A DNA stretch of 37,286 nt from JAWXCM01 sp034408745 (GTDB lineage: Bacteria; Acidobacteriota; Terriglobia; Bryobacterales; Bryobacteraceae), in contig JAWXCM010000067.1 of NCBI GenBank assembly GCA_034408745.1, positions 1 through 37,286 on the forward strand. Direction: 5' to 3'. The position numbers and the translations under genes are program-made. Positions 23,757-31,913 of this stretch are shown here, one piece after another. The notes under the pieces are model-generated. The model was given only the letters and a program-made list of their open reading frames with translations, searched no databases and had not been told where the DNA came from. Positions within the stretch are counted from its first letter, which is position 1. Each line of letters starts with the position of its first letter.

Positions 23757-24943
23757 CGCGGCAGTACCTCCATCAGTTCGCCTGTCGCCCAGAATTCACG
23801 GTCTTCGCGCGCGACGAGGAACGCGTTGGAACGGGCCAGCGCGAACACGTCGCCCGAGCCCTGCCAGCTCAGGGGCGTAAGAAATCCATGGTCGACGCGC
23901 GCCGGGAGGAATCGGGTCAGGCCGGTTTTGTGTCGGAAATCGGTGGTCAGGACGGCCCGGTAGATGGGGAGCGCCGCGGTCTCGCAGCCGGACAACAGGT
24001 CGATGGCGGCGCGGGCGAACAGTTCGAATGTGACCATGGTGGAGGCGGGATTGCCGGGCAGGCCAAAGAAAAAGCGGTCGCGGACTCGGCCGAAAACAAG
24101 CGGCTGACCGGGCTGAATGTTCACGCGGTCGAAGAAGAACTCGGCGCCGAGGTCCGCCAGGACTTTCTCCACAAGGTCGTACTTACCGGCCGAGACGCCG
24201 CCGGAGAGCAGCAGCAGGTCGGCCGTTTGGAGAGCCTGCTCGATCAGCTCGCGAGTGCGTTCGTATTCGTCCGGTGCGACGGGCATGATGAGCGGCACGG
24301 CTCCGGCTCGCGCGATCTGCGCCGCCAGCGTGTGCGAGTTGGAGTTGCGAATCTGGTGCGGGAGCGGGGATGCGTCGACGGGCAGCAGCTCATCGCCCGT
24401 CGCGATGGCCGCCACTACCGGGCGTCGATACACCGGAACTTCCGCGGCGCCGACACTGGCGAGCGCGGCGATGTGGCCGAAGTCGAGACGCGTACCCGCG
24501 GTCACGGCGGTCGATCCGGCGTCGCACTCACTGCCAGCGGGCACGATGAAGTCGCCGGTTTTCACCAGCTTGTCCGTGGTGACGGTGTCGCTCACCACGA
24601 GGACGTGCTCTATCATCATGACGGCATCGGCACCTTCAGGCACGGGTGCGCCGGTCATGATCTCGACGGCTTCTCCGGCCAGCAGCGCGCGTGGGAACGC
24701 CTGTCCGGCGGCGACTTCGCCGACCACGCGCACAACTCCAGGGAAGTCGGCCGCACGGACTGCGTAGCCGTCGCGGATCGAGCGGGGCAATGGGGGGTAC
24801 TGCCGGTCCGCCGCAATGTGGCGGGCGAGCACACGCCCCGCTGCTTCCTGCAGCGGCACGGTTTCGATCTCCGGAGCGGGGCCAGCGTCTCGAACAATTC
24901 GCAGCACGGTCTCTCGTGCCTCAGCGAACGGCAATGGCTGCAC
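23753..24943 (-). CDS. moeA: Molybdopterin molybdenumtransferase MoeA
   Basis: 396 aa from GTG 24943 (VQPLPFAEARETVL); an in-frame GTG at 24967 would add 8 residues that overlap the predicted -10 box. MoeA_N has RSIRDGYAVRAADF. The molybdopterin-binding core has DLLLLSGGVSAGKYDLV and FGLPGNPASTMVTFELF. The C-terminal domain follows. It inserts molybdate into adenylylated molybdopterin. It is the first gene of moeA-moaC-mogA-VWA and is transcribed divergently from the amidase gene across an 85-bp spacer. Confidence 0.94.
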   Translation of the reverse strand: MQPLPFAEARETVLRIVRDAGPAPEIETVPLQEAAGRVLARHIAADRQYPPLPRSIRDGYAVRAADFPGVVRVVGEVAAGQAFPRALLAGEAVEIMTGAPVPEGADAVMMIEHVLVVSDTVTTDKLVKTGDFIVPAGSECDAGSTAVTAGTRLDFGHIAALASVGAAEVPVYRRPVVAAIATGDELLPVDASPLPHQIRNSNSHTLAAQIARAGAVPLIMPVAPDEYERTRELIEQALQTADLLLLSGGVSAGKYDLVEKVLADLGAEFFFDRVNIQPGQPLVFGRVRDRFFFGLPGNPASTMVTFELFARAAIDLLSGCETAALPIYRAVLTTDFRHKTGLTRFLPARVDHGFLTPLSWQGSGDVFALARSNAFLVAREDREFWATGELMEVLPR

Positions 24944-24949
24944 GAACCC

Positions 24950-24955
24950 ATTGTA
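24950..24955 (-). promoter_or_regulatory. -10 box of a leaderless moeA transcript (TACAAT)
   Basis: On the minus strand TACAAT is followed by 6 nt and the GTG at 24943. It faces away from the TACATT box of the amidase gene. Confidence 0.5.
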
Positions 24956-25015
24956 GGCCAACACCACGCAGGCAACACCACCCAGGCAACACCACGGCTA
25001 TTTACCGTGGTGGGG

Positions 25016-25021
25016 TACATT
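25016..25021 (+). promoter_or_regulatory. -10 box of a leaderless amidase transcript (TACATT)
   Basis: TACATT, 7 nt, then GTG at 25029, without a Shine-Dalgarno sequence. Confidence 0.6.
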
Positions 25022-25028
25022 CGGAATT

Positions 25029-26423
25029 GTGCAGTTGAACCACCTGTCCCTCGTTCAGATGTCTGAGATGATCCGCACCAGAAAGATCTCAGCAGAAGAA
25101 CTGGTGGAGGCCCACCTCGATCAGATTGAGCGCGTTGACCCGCAACTGCACGCATTCGTGATGCGGTTCCCTTCGGAGGCGAGAGCGGAAGCCCGCCGGT
25201 GTGGCTGGGAGCCCAATGCCGGGCCGCTCCATGGCATCCCGCTGACGATCAAGGACAGCATCGACGTTCGCAGCTATCCCACGCTTTGCGGCAGCAAGCT
25301 GCGGCTGCGGCACCGGGCGGAGCGCGACGCCACGGTGGTGGAGAAGCTGCGAATCGCGGGCGCGATTATTCTGGGCAAGACAAATTGCCCGGAGTTTCTG
25401 CTCAATTACGAGACCGACAACGCGATTACGGGCTGGACGGCGAATCCGTGGGATGTGTCGCGGTCGGCAGGCGGGTCGAGCGGCGGTGAGGCGGCGGCGA
25501 TTGCGTCGTACTGCTCGGCTGGCGGGCTGGGGTCCGACGGCGGCGGGTCGATTCGGGTGCCGGCGCATTTCTGCGGAATCGCGGGATTAAAACCGACTCC
25601 GGGACGCATCAGCGCGGCAGGGCATTTTCCGGAAATCGGCTATCCGGGTGGGTTGCTGGGGGTGATTGGGCCGATGGCCCGGAGTGCGGCGGATTGTCGT
25701 GTGCTGTTTCGCGCTTCGGCCGGGTACGACCTGGCCGACCCGTTCTCAGCGCCGGTGCCGCTTCGCAATCCCGATTTGACGGATGTGCGGATTGGTGTTG
25801 CGGACGGGTTTTGTGGATCGCCTGTGGATCCGGCGATCCGCGATGCGGTGCGGAGAGCCGCAAAGATGCTGGAATCGGACCTGCAGTTTCCCCTGGAGGA
25901 GTTCGATTTCGAAGGATTTCATTGTGCGACGGACTTATGGTGGTTCTTTTTCACGGAATTGTATTCGCCATTTACACGCGAATTGATTGACGCGCTGGGC
26001 ACCGATGCGCACTGGACGGGCAGGGAACTGTTGGATCAGGTGCCGCGCGACCTTGTGATTTCAGGGCGGGACGTGGTGGAAAAGCTCTCGCTGAGGGACA
26101 AGCTGCGCGTTCGACTGCTGCGGCGGATGCAGAAGACCCCGGTGGTGTTGATGCCTGTGTGCAGCGTGCCTGCGTTCCTGCCTCGTGAGCGGGAGTGGGA
26201 CGTGGAGGGGCGGAAGGTCGATCTGCGGGAGATGGTGTCCTGCGCGACTCCGTCCAATCTGTTTGGGCTTCCGGCAATGACGATCCCGTTTGGAAAGACG
26301 GAATCGGGGCTGCCGGTGGGAATTCAGCTGGTTGGCGCGCCGTACAGCGAGGAATTATTGCTGGAAATCGCGGTTCTGCTGGAAGAATGCCGCGGCGAAT
26401 TTCCCGGGCCTCCCGGGTATTAG
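25029..26423 (+). CDS. Amidase signature family enzyme
   Basis: 464 aa, the usual size for this family. The catalytic Ser-cisSer-Lys triad is visible: K75 in LTIKDSIDV, cis-Ser at 150/151 in RSAGGSSGGEAAAIAS, nucleophile S174 in LGSDGGGSIRVPA. Family members hydrolyse amides or act as GatA subunits. The absence of gatB or gatC nearby and the divergent C-terminus favour a stand-alone amidase; substrate unknown. It starts at GTG 25029. The 3' end leads directly to the first Spy/CpxP-like gene. Confidence 0.92.
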   Translation: MQLNHLSLVQMSEMIRTRKISAEELVEAHLDQIERVDPQLHAFVMRFPSEARAEARRCGWEPNAGPLHGIPLTIKDSIDVRSYPTLCGSKLRLRHRAERDATVVEKLRIAGAIILGKTNCPEFLLNYETDNAITGWTANPWDVSRSAGGSSGGEAAAIASYCSAGGLGSDGGGSIRVPAHFCGIAGLKPTPGRISAAGHFPEIGYPGGLLGVIGPMARSAADCRVLFRASAGYDLADPFSAPVPLRNPDLTDVRIGVADGFCGSPVDPAIRDAVRRAAKMLESDLQFPLEEFDFEGFHCATDLWWFFFTELYSPFTRELIDALGTDAHWTGRELLDQVPRDLVISGRDVVEKLSLRDKLRVRLLRRMQKTPVVLMPVCSVPAFLPREREWDVEGRKVDLREMVSCATPSNLFGLPAMTIPFGKTESGLPVGIQLVGAPYSEELLLEIAVLLEECRGEFPGPPGY

Positions 26424-26424
26424 C

Positions 26425-26430
26425 TACCCT
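26425..26430 (+). promoter_or_regulatory. -10 box of a leaderless transcript (TACCCT)
   Basis: GC-TACCCT directly after the amidase stop, 7 nt, then ATG at 26438. Confidence 0.5.
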
Positions 26431-26437
26431 TGTAGAT

Positions 26438-27004
26438 ATGATTCGAGCTTCGTTGTTGCTGCTGCTGTCCGCGGCTGGGCTGATGGCGCAGTTTGTCGGC
26501 GACTTTCTGCCGGAGCGGCTGGTGACGTACCTGGAGATCACCGACGCGCAACGGCGGCAAATCGTGCAGATCAACGCCGGTTTCGAACGATTTCGCGGCG
26601 TGAAGCAGGAAAGGTCGTCTCACGTGCAGGTGGAGATCGACCGGGAGATTCGTGAGCCCAATCCCGATGCGATGGCCCTCGGCCTGCGGTATCGCGAACT
26701 GGAAGCAATTCGCCGCGAGATCGACGCCGAGCAGGTCCGTACGGTGGACACGATCCAGGCTCTCCTGACCGCTGTACAGAAGACAAAGCTTGCGGCGTTG
26801 CAGGAGGTGCTGCGAATGCAGCCGACTGCCTGCGACGCGGTGACGCACCGGTTGATGGCTCCCGCGCCTCTCCCTCCCGGCAACGTGATTCCCGCGAATC
26901 GCGTGAGCCCGACCTTCGGCGCGGTGCTGATCCCCTTCAGTTCCAATGGTGGCTGCGGTTCGGGGAGTTCCGTGTTCATCCCGGTTTTTGTACCTGAACT
27001 TTAG
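26438..27004 (+). CDS. Exported Spy/CpxP-like protein, copy 1
   Basis: 188 aa. A signal peptide (MIRASLLLLLSAAGLMAQ) precedes a helical region: LVTYLEITDAQRRQIVQINAGFERFRGVKQER, then MALGLRYRELEAIRREIDAEQVRTVDTIQALLT and KTKLAALQEVLRMQPTACDAV. The LTxxQ-like helix hairpins (ITDAQ, LTAVQ) suggest the Spy/CpxP periplasmic chaperone family, inferred by pattern. The tail is Gly/Pro-rich with a GGCGSGSS motif. The next gene is a diverged tandem copy. Confidence 0.75.
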   Translation: MIRASLLLLLSAAGLMAQFVGDFLPERLVTYLEITDAQRRQIVQINAGFERFRGVKQERSSHVQVEIDREIREPNPDAMALGLRYRELEAIRREIDAEQVRTVDTIQALLTAVQKTKLAALQEVLRMQPTACDAVTHRLMAPAPLPPGNVIPANRVSPTFGAVLIPFSSNGGCGSGSSVFIPVFVPEL

Positions 27005-27010
27005 TATTCT
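27005..27010 (+). promoter_or_regulatory. -10 box of a leaderless transcript (TATTCT)
   Basis: TATTCT, 7 nt, then ATG at 27018, in the 13-bp gap between the two paralogues. Each copy therefore may have its own promoter. Confidence 0.5.
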
Positions 27011-27017
27011 TGGCTAC

Positions 27018-27575
27018 ATGAGGCGTTTTGTCCTTCTGTCCCTGTTGATGATCGGCAGTCTCGCCGCGCAGGCCTTCACACTGAACCGGCTTCCGCCCGG
27101 CCTGGTCGGCTATCTGGAGCTCACAGACGCCCAGCAGCAGCAAATTGTGCAGGCGAATCTGGGGTTCCAGAATTTCTCGTTACAGAAGCAGCGGCGCTCG
27201 GCGCAGGTGCAGCTGGAGATTGCGGCGGAAACGGCGAAGCCCGATCTGGATCCCATGGCGCTTGGTCTGCGGTATCGCGAACTGGAAGCGATCCGTCGGG
27301 AGATGAGTGCCGAGCAGGCTCGTGCGGTTCAGACGGTGCAGGGCATCCTGACGACAGCGCAGAGGCAGAAGCTGTCGGTGTTGCAGGAAGCACTGCGGAT
27401 GCAGTCGACTGCCTGCGATGCCGTGAACTGGAATCTGATGGCGTACCCGGTGGTCGAGCCCCAGTGGGTTGACCAGCCGAACGTTATCAGCCGGATACTG
27501 ATCCCGCAGTCAATCATGGGTGGGGGGTGTGGCAGCATCACCGGCAACTTCACGTCCCTGCCGAGGCAGCCTTAA
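27018..27575 (+). CDS. Exported Spy/CpxP-like protein, copy 2
   Basis: 185 aa. The signal peptide MRRFVLLSLLMIGSLAAQA is followed by the same layout as the preceding gene: LVGYLELTDAQQQQIVQANLGFQNF, then MALGLRYRELEAIRREMSAEQARAVQTVQGILT, then LSVLQEALRMQSTACDAV and a tail ending GGGCGSITGN. Long identical blocks such as MALGLRYRELEAIRRE show a tandem duplication. The conserved CDAV and GGCGS cysteines could form a disulfide in the periplasm. Confidence 0.77.
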   Translation: MRRFVLLSLLMIGSLAAQAFTLNRLPPGLVGYLELTDAQQQQIVQANLGFQNFSLQKQRRSAQVQLEIAAETAKPDLDPMALGLRYRELEAIRREMSAEQARAVQTVQGILTTAQRQKLSVLQEALRMQSTACDAVNWNLMAYPVVEPQWVDQPNVISRILIPQSIMGGGCGSITGNFTSLPRQP

Positions 27576-27651
27576 CGCATCACGGGCGTCGGGTGGGGCG
27601 AGGAGAAAAAGAAGTACTCGGCGCCTTTGATCGGCACGCGAGTCGGGGGCC

Positions 27652-28455
27652 TCACTGGACCCGCGTTCGCGTACGCAGGTTGAACCGGTCCCCGCTCTGC
27701 AGCCAGTAGTACCGCGGCCCATCGGTCTGAGGCTTGTACTTTGGGTCGTACACGGCCATCCTGCTTACGCCGATCACTTCGGCTACGTCGCCGTGGACTA
27801 CAATCGCGGTGCCTTCGTCGAGGCCGATGCCGAGGAGTTCGGGGTGCTTGTCGATCACCTGCAGCATGTCCTTTTCGCGCTTGCGTGTGATGAGGTGCTG
27901 ATCGACCGCGACGCCCTGCAGATAGCCGAAGCCCTTCTCGTAGCCGGGAGCCATCATCTGCGAGTTGCCCTCGCGAGCGCCGCGCACCAGGTACGAACCC
28001 TGAATCGTCGCCCCGGCCGACGATCCGGCGATCACGCCGCCGCGCTCCAGCACGTTGCGAATCTCGCGCTCCGTGCGGGTTCCCATGTAGGCATCGACAA
28101 GGCGCCACTGACGGCCGCCGTTGAACCACACGGCTTTCGCGTTGCGCAGGGGCGCGACGAACTCGGCTGTATCGGCGAGTTTCGGATCGCGGGTGTGCAG
28201 CACCGTAATGTTGGTCGCTCCAGCCTTGCGTAGAAAAGCTGGAACTGGGTTCGGGATGGAGTCGGTCTCGGCGGCGGTTGGAATCACCACTATTGGCGCA
28301 TCGGAACCGCCGGCGAGCTCGATAAAACGTTGCGCGATCTCTGTCCCCACTTCCCCGCCGCCCACCACGATCAATGCGCCCTTTGCCGGCCCGGAGGCCG
28401 CTGGCATGAGGAATGGAACCGCCAGCGTGGCAGCGAGCAGGAGGCGAAGGCGCAT
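27652..28455 (-). CDS. Secreted cyanophycinase-like peptidase (S51)
   Basis: 267 aa from ATG 28455. A signal peptide (MRLRLLLAATLAVPFLMPAASG) precedes the S51 fold: KGALIVVGGGEVGTEIAQRFIELAGG, then VIAGSSAGATIQGSYL with the nucleophile Ser in GSSAGA, then FGYLQGVAVDQHLITRKREKDMLQVI and GIGLDEGTAIVV. These blocks match cyanophycinase, which cleaves the Asp-Arg storage polymer into dipeptides. The export signal suggests use of extracellular cyanophycin or peptides, as in secreted CphE-type enzymes. No cyanophycin synthetase is in the window. Confidence 0.9.
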   Translation of the reverse strand: MRLRLLLAATLAVPFLMPAASGPAKGALIVVGGGEVGTEIAQRFIELAGGSDAPIVVIPTAAETDSIPNPVPAFLRKAGATNITVLHTRDPKLADTAEFVAPLRNAKAVWFNGGRQWRLVDAYMGTRTEREIRNVLERGGVIAGSSAGATIQGSYLVRGAREGNSQMMAPGYEKGFGYLQGVAVDQHLITRKREKDMLQVIDKHPELLGIGLDEGTAIVVHGDVAEVIGVSRMAVYDPKYKPQTDGPRYYWLQSGDRFNLRTRTRVQ

Positions 28456-28462
28456 ACAGGTC

Positions 28463-28468
28463 AAGGTA
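28463..28468 (-). promoter_or_regulatory. -10 box of a leaderless cyanophycinase transcript (TACCTT)
   Basis: On the minus strand TACCTT is followed by 7 nt and the ATG at 28455; no Shine-Dalgarno sequence. It sits just downstream of the PEP-CTERM gene stop. Confidence 0.5.
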
Positions 28469-28480
28469 CCGCAGCCCTTG

Positions 28481-29368
28481 TCAGGGTCGAATGTAGCGCC
28501 GCGCAACGCCCAGCAATACAACTCCGGCGCCCAGCATCGACAATGTGGCGGGCTCGGGCACCCCGCTGGCATCGGGCACTGCGATGAAGGCCAGATCCTC
28601 ACCCAGTTGGTTGCGCCAGGAGCCCAGCAGCACGCCGGAGTCGTTGATGTCGAACAATTGTGTCTCCAGCGCGCCTGGCCGGTCAAATACTGTGGCGCTG
28701 CCGTTCTGCCAGATGTAACCGTGCGACGCGGTTCCGTCATATAAGGATCCGACGACCACGTTCGAGTTGTTTAGGCCGGACTGGTCGAGAGTCGTGTTGG
28801 CGAAGCCCGGGACGGAGATCGTTGTATACGACCCGCCCGGAGAGCGCAGAAACGTCAGGCCTGCACTACAACAGGCAGTCAGGCCCACGGAATATCCCGA
28901 GTCATTCACGTCCCAGAGATACTGCTGCGCGTGAGCTCCTGAATAGTCGAACGTGGTCATGACGCCGTTGTCGACGATAAACATGCGCTGGCTGCCGCCC
29001 TGGTTGTAGTTGCCAGCGATATTCGTGCCATCGGGGCTGATGCCGCTAACACGGGAGGTAGTCGCGCCGGCTGGAATCACGTTGTGCAGGTCTCCCGGCA
29101 TTCCCTGGAAGCCGATACCAGTGTTGAAATCGACACCCACCACGGTCCCGTTGTCAGCCACGCCGAACAGGTACTTGCTTGACAGGCTGGGGTAATACGT
29201 GGTGTTTACCCCGTTGGTGATTCGCCCGGTGGAGCCGCTGGCGGTGTATCCAGTGTTACTTAGTGACGCCCGTTCATACGGGTTCGCGGGTATGTGGTAG
29301 TACGTATAGCTCGCGGCGAACATACCGGCCGCGGCAATGAATGAAACGGCAACAGTCTTCAGGATCAT
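28481..29368 (-). CDS. PEP-CTERM sorting domain protein
   Basis: 295 aa from ATG 29368, with GGAGGG (29378-29383) 9 nt upstream. A signal peptide (MILKTVAVSFIAAAGMFAAS) precedes repeated beta segments with HAF-like repeats (VNDSGYSVG, INDSGVLLGSW, ISPDGTNIAG). The C-terminus is a classic PEP-CTERM tripartite signal: VPEP at residue 271, a hydrophobic stretch, then basic RRYIRP. Such proteins are processed by an exosortase and usually secreted with exopolysaccharide. No exosortase is in the window. Confidence 0.9.
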   Translation of the reverse strand: MILKTVAVSFIAAAGMFAASYTYYHIPANPYERASLSNTGYTASGSTGRITNGVNTTYYPSLSSKYLFGVADNGTVVGVDFNTGIGFQGMPGDLHNVIPAGATTSRVSGISPDGTNIAGNYNQGGSQRMFIVDNGVMTTFDYSGAHAQQYLWDVNDSGYSVGLTACCSAGLTFLRSPGGSYTTISVPGFANTTLDQSGLNNSNVVVGSLYDGTASHGYIWQNGSATVFDRPGALETQLFDINDSGVLLGSWRNQLGEDLAFIAVPDASGVPEPATLSMLGAGVVLLGVARRYIRP

Positions 29369-29425
29369 TTATTTTATCCCTCCATAACTGTTAGCGGGAA
29401 GAGGCAAATAATGGGGACAGCGTTC

Positions 29426-31732
29426 TTAGAACATGCGTTCCTGGCGTCGAAGGGTGCCGAAGGAGCCGATGTTGGCGACGTTAAATGCGACTCGAAACTG
29501 GTTCTCGTTTCGATTGCCGAAACCGAAGCGGCGGAACTGGACACTCCATCCGCAGCAGTCCGTGTTGTACGTCATCTGAGCCTGGTTGTAGAGCATCACC
29601 TGGCGCGTGTAGTCGTACACCATCAGGAAGCCCGCATTGACGCCGCGGCGATTCTCCTGGCCGTAGCCGAGAATCGAGAACAGCTGATTGGCTTTGGGCG
29701 ACAGACCGCTGAGGCGCGTTCCGGTGGACACCACCTGTTCCTCATTCACCTGATTGTGGCCGACAGACACGAAATAATCGGCCAAAATGCGACCATTTGC
29801 CGAAAGGCTGGTCGCGACCAGGCGTCCGCGGCCGGGGTCGTAATCCGAGCGCCATTCGAGACCGACGCTCCCGACCTGAGCCCGCATGGTCGACACGATG
29901 GGCGAGTAGTTTCGAGGTACGTCGAGGAAGGCATAATCGCTCAGCGACGCCGTGCTCAGCAGCACGTTGCGCGTTCCGCTGACCACTGCGCCGCCGAACG
30001 TTGGATCGAAATAGCGCCGCTGCTGCAGTTCCCAGGAGAATACTTCGGTGACATTGCCTGCGGCGTCCTTTGAGTAGAAACGATTCGCCACACCGACGGT
30101 GAGTTCGCGGGTGTCGGAGACCAGTTCCGTTTCGTCGAACCGGATGAGGCGCTGGAAATCGCTGCCTATTCCGTTCACATAGCGGAATGTCGCGCGCGGC
30201 TCGATCACATGTTTCAGGCGCTTGCCGAGCAGCTTCGGCGGCTTTTCGAAGATGCGTGCCAGCGTGGGGAAGACCAGATCGGCCGAGAACTCGCGGGAAC
30301 TGCGCAGGAAGTTCTGACCAGTGAGCCGGCCGTCTGTGTCGAGGCTCGAATTATATTGCGTTTCGCGCAGAGAGAAGGAGGGCACCAGATGGAAATCTTT
30401 CCAGTGCAGCGATGTCAGGATGCGAGGCTCCACGTCGCCGCGGCCTACGAAGTCGCGGGTCTGAAAGGCCCGTTCGCGGCGTCGCAGGAAGGAGTAGTTG
30501 GCGTCCCAGGAAACGTACACCGGCACGGGACCTTTCACGATTTCCTGATCGCGGCTGTTGAACTCGAAGGACGGCATCTTGCGCAGGGACAGCTTGTTGT
30601 CGCCCGACGCGGCATAGGGGAACGACTCGGGCGACGGCCACTGGAACGTCTCAATTCGCGAGGCGGCGATGTTCAGCGCGTACGGTCCCCAGTATTTGCC
30701 GATGGCGCCCTGAGAATGCACCTCCGAATAGATAGCTTCGAAGAATGACTCCGTGAATTCCTGGCGAAATTCAAATGAACTAAGGTAATTGAACTCGCCG
30801 CGCAGGCGGAATCCGAGCGGGAGTTCGGACCGCCCGGTGAGCTTCATCAGAACGCCGCTGACGGGCTTGTTGCGCGTGCCGTCCTGGTTGAGTCTGCCCT
30901 TGTCATTGACGCCGTACAGCGTGTAGTTGAAGTCGGTGGTCTGTGTGGGCTTGCCTCGGAAGTCGACGTTGTGCGCGAAGCCTCGCTGCGTGAACCACTG
31001 GGAGCGATACATGGCGTCGTAGCTGCGGTTGATGGCCCAGTAATATCCGGCTCCCAGCGTCACGCCGCGGCGATTGCTGTTGGTGAGGCTCGGGGTAAGA
31101 AAGCCGCTCTTTCTGGGCACGCGTTCGAGTGACTTGTAGAAGCGCGGCGAGTAGAAGATGGGAATGCCGCGGAGCTTGAAGAAGGAGCTCTTCGTGATGG
31201 CCCGTTTACCTGGGATGATGTCGAAGGCGCTGCCCGTGAAGACCCACCATGGCCTGGGCAATTTACAGTTAGTAATAAATCCGTTGTGCAGAATATAGCG
31301 GTCCTGCAATCGCTCTGCCCACTTGCCCTGAAAGGAGAATGGGCTGGTGGTTGTGAGCACGCCTGGACGCGCTTCGAGCTTTGCCGGAGTGGATCCTTTG
31401 ACGTCGTAGAACTTGCCCACGCGCTCGGTCAGGTGATACTCCACGCGAGTCGCTTCCATGTGCTCGCCGTGTATGAAGTAATCGAACTTCACATTGCCGC
31501 GGGCTTCGGCATAGTCCTTCTCTTCGTCGTAGTCGATTTCATCGGCCCGTAACAACATATCGACGGTTTCGATTTCCGCCGCGCCTCGCAGTTTGAACAC
31601 CGAGCCCACGGATTCCTGCGTGACCGCCGCGATACGAACCTCATCGGCAGCAGGCGCATCGGGCCGGACTTTCCTGACCGGTACTACATTTTGGGCCTGT
31701 AAACACACGGTCCCCAACATAGCGGCAATCAA
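29426..31732 (-). CDS. lptD: LPS assembly protein LptD
   Basis: About 768 aa. The start is uncertain: TTG 31732 is shown, ATG 31720 is equally possible, and an upstream ATG at 31900 would add a non-conserved leader. An LptA-like N-terminal domain (IETVDMLLRADEIDYDEEKDYAEARGNVKFD) is followed by TNCKLPRPWWVFTGSAFDIIPGKRA and the large beta barrel. The end has the diagnostic DCCGW (TYNTDCCGWSVQFRRFGFGN) and a C-terminal Phe, typical of outer-membrane barrels. LptD with LptE inserts LPS into the outer leaflet, so the host has an LPS-type outer membrane. Confidence 0.93.
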   Translation of the reverse strand: MIAAMLGTVCLQAQNVVPVRKVRPDAPAADEVRIAAVTQESVGSVFKLRGAAEIETVDMLLRADEIDYDEEKDYAEARGNVKFDYFIHGEHMEATRVEYHLTERVGKFYDVKGSTPAKLEARPGVLTTTSPFSFQGKWAERLQDRYILHNGFITNCKLPRPWWVFTGSAFDIIPGKRAITKSSFFKLRGIPIFYSPRFYKSLERVPRKSGFLTPSLTNSNRRGVTLGAGYYWAINRSYDAMYRSQWFTQRGFAHNVDFRGKPTQTTDFNYTLYGVNDKGRLNQDGTRNKPVSGVLMKLTGRSELPLGFRLRGEFNYLSSFEFRQEFTESFFEAIYSEVHSQGAIGKYWGPYALNIAASRIETFQWPSPESFPYAASGDNKLSLRKMPSFEFNSRDQEIVKGPVPVYVSWDANYSFLRRRERAFQTRDFVGRGDVEPRILTSLHWKDFHLVPSFSLRETQYNSSLDTDGRLTGQNFLRSSREFSADLVFPTLARIFEKPPKLLGKRLKHVIEPRATFRYVNGIGSDFQRLIRFDETELVSDTRELTVGVANRFYSKDAAGNVTEVFSWELQQRRYFDPTFGGAVVSGTRNVLLSTASLSDYAFLDVPRNYSPIVSTMRAQVGSVGLEWRSDYDPGRGRLVATSLSANGRILADYFVSVGHNQVNEEQVVSTGTRLSGLSPKANQLFSILGYGQENRRGVNAGFLMVYDYTRQVMLYNQAQMTYNTDCCGWSVQFRRFGFGNRNENQFRVAFNVANIGSFGTLRRQERMF

Positions 31733-31913
31733 AAAAAGGCCGTGACAATAATTGCCAGAAATGTTATTAAGAGTCTGGGGTAAAACCGCAACGGATGGGC
31801 GAAGCCGTAAATGCGGCGGGACGAAGAGGTTCCTCAATCGAGCACCGTAACACGTTCCGAACGGCGCCTGCAAGCGCTGCACGCAAGTAGCGAAGCCCAA
31901 AGGAGGCGACGAC

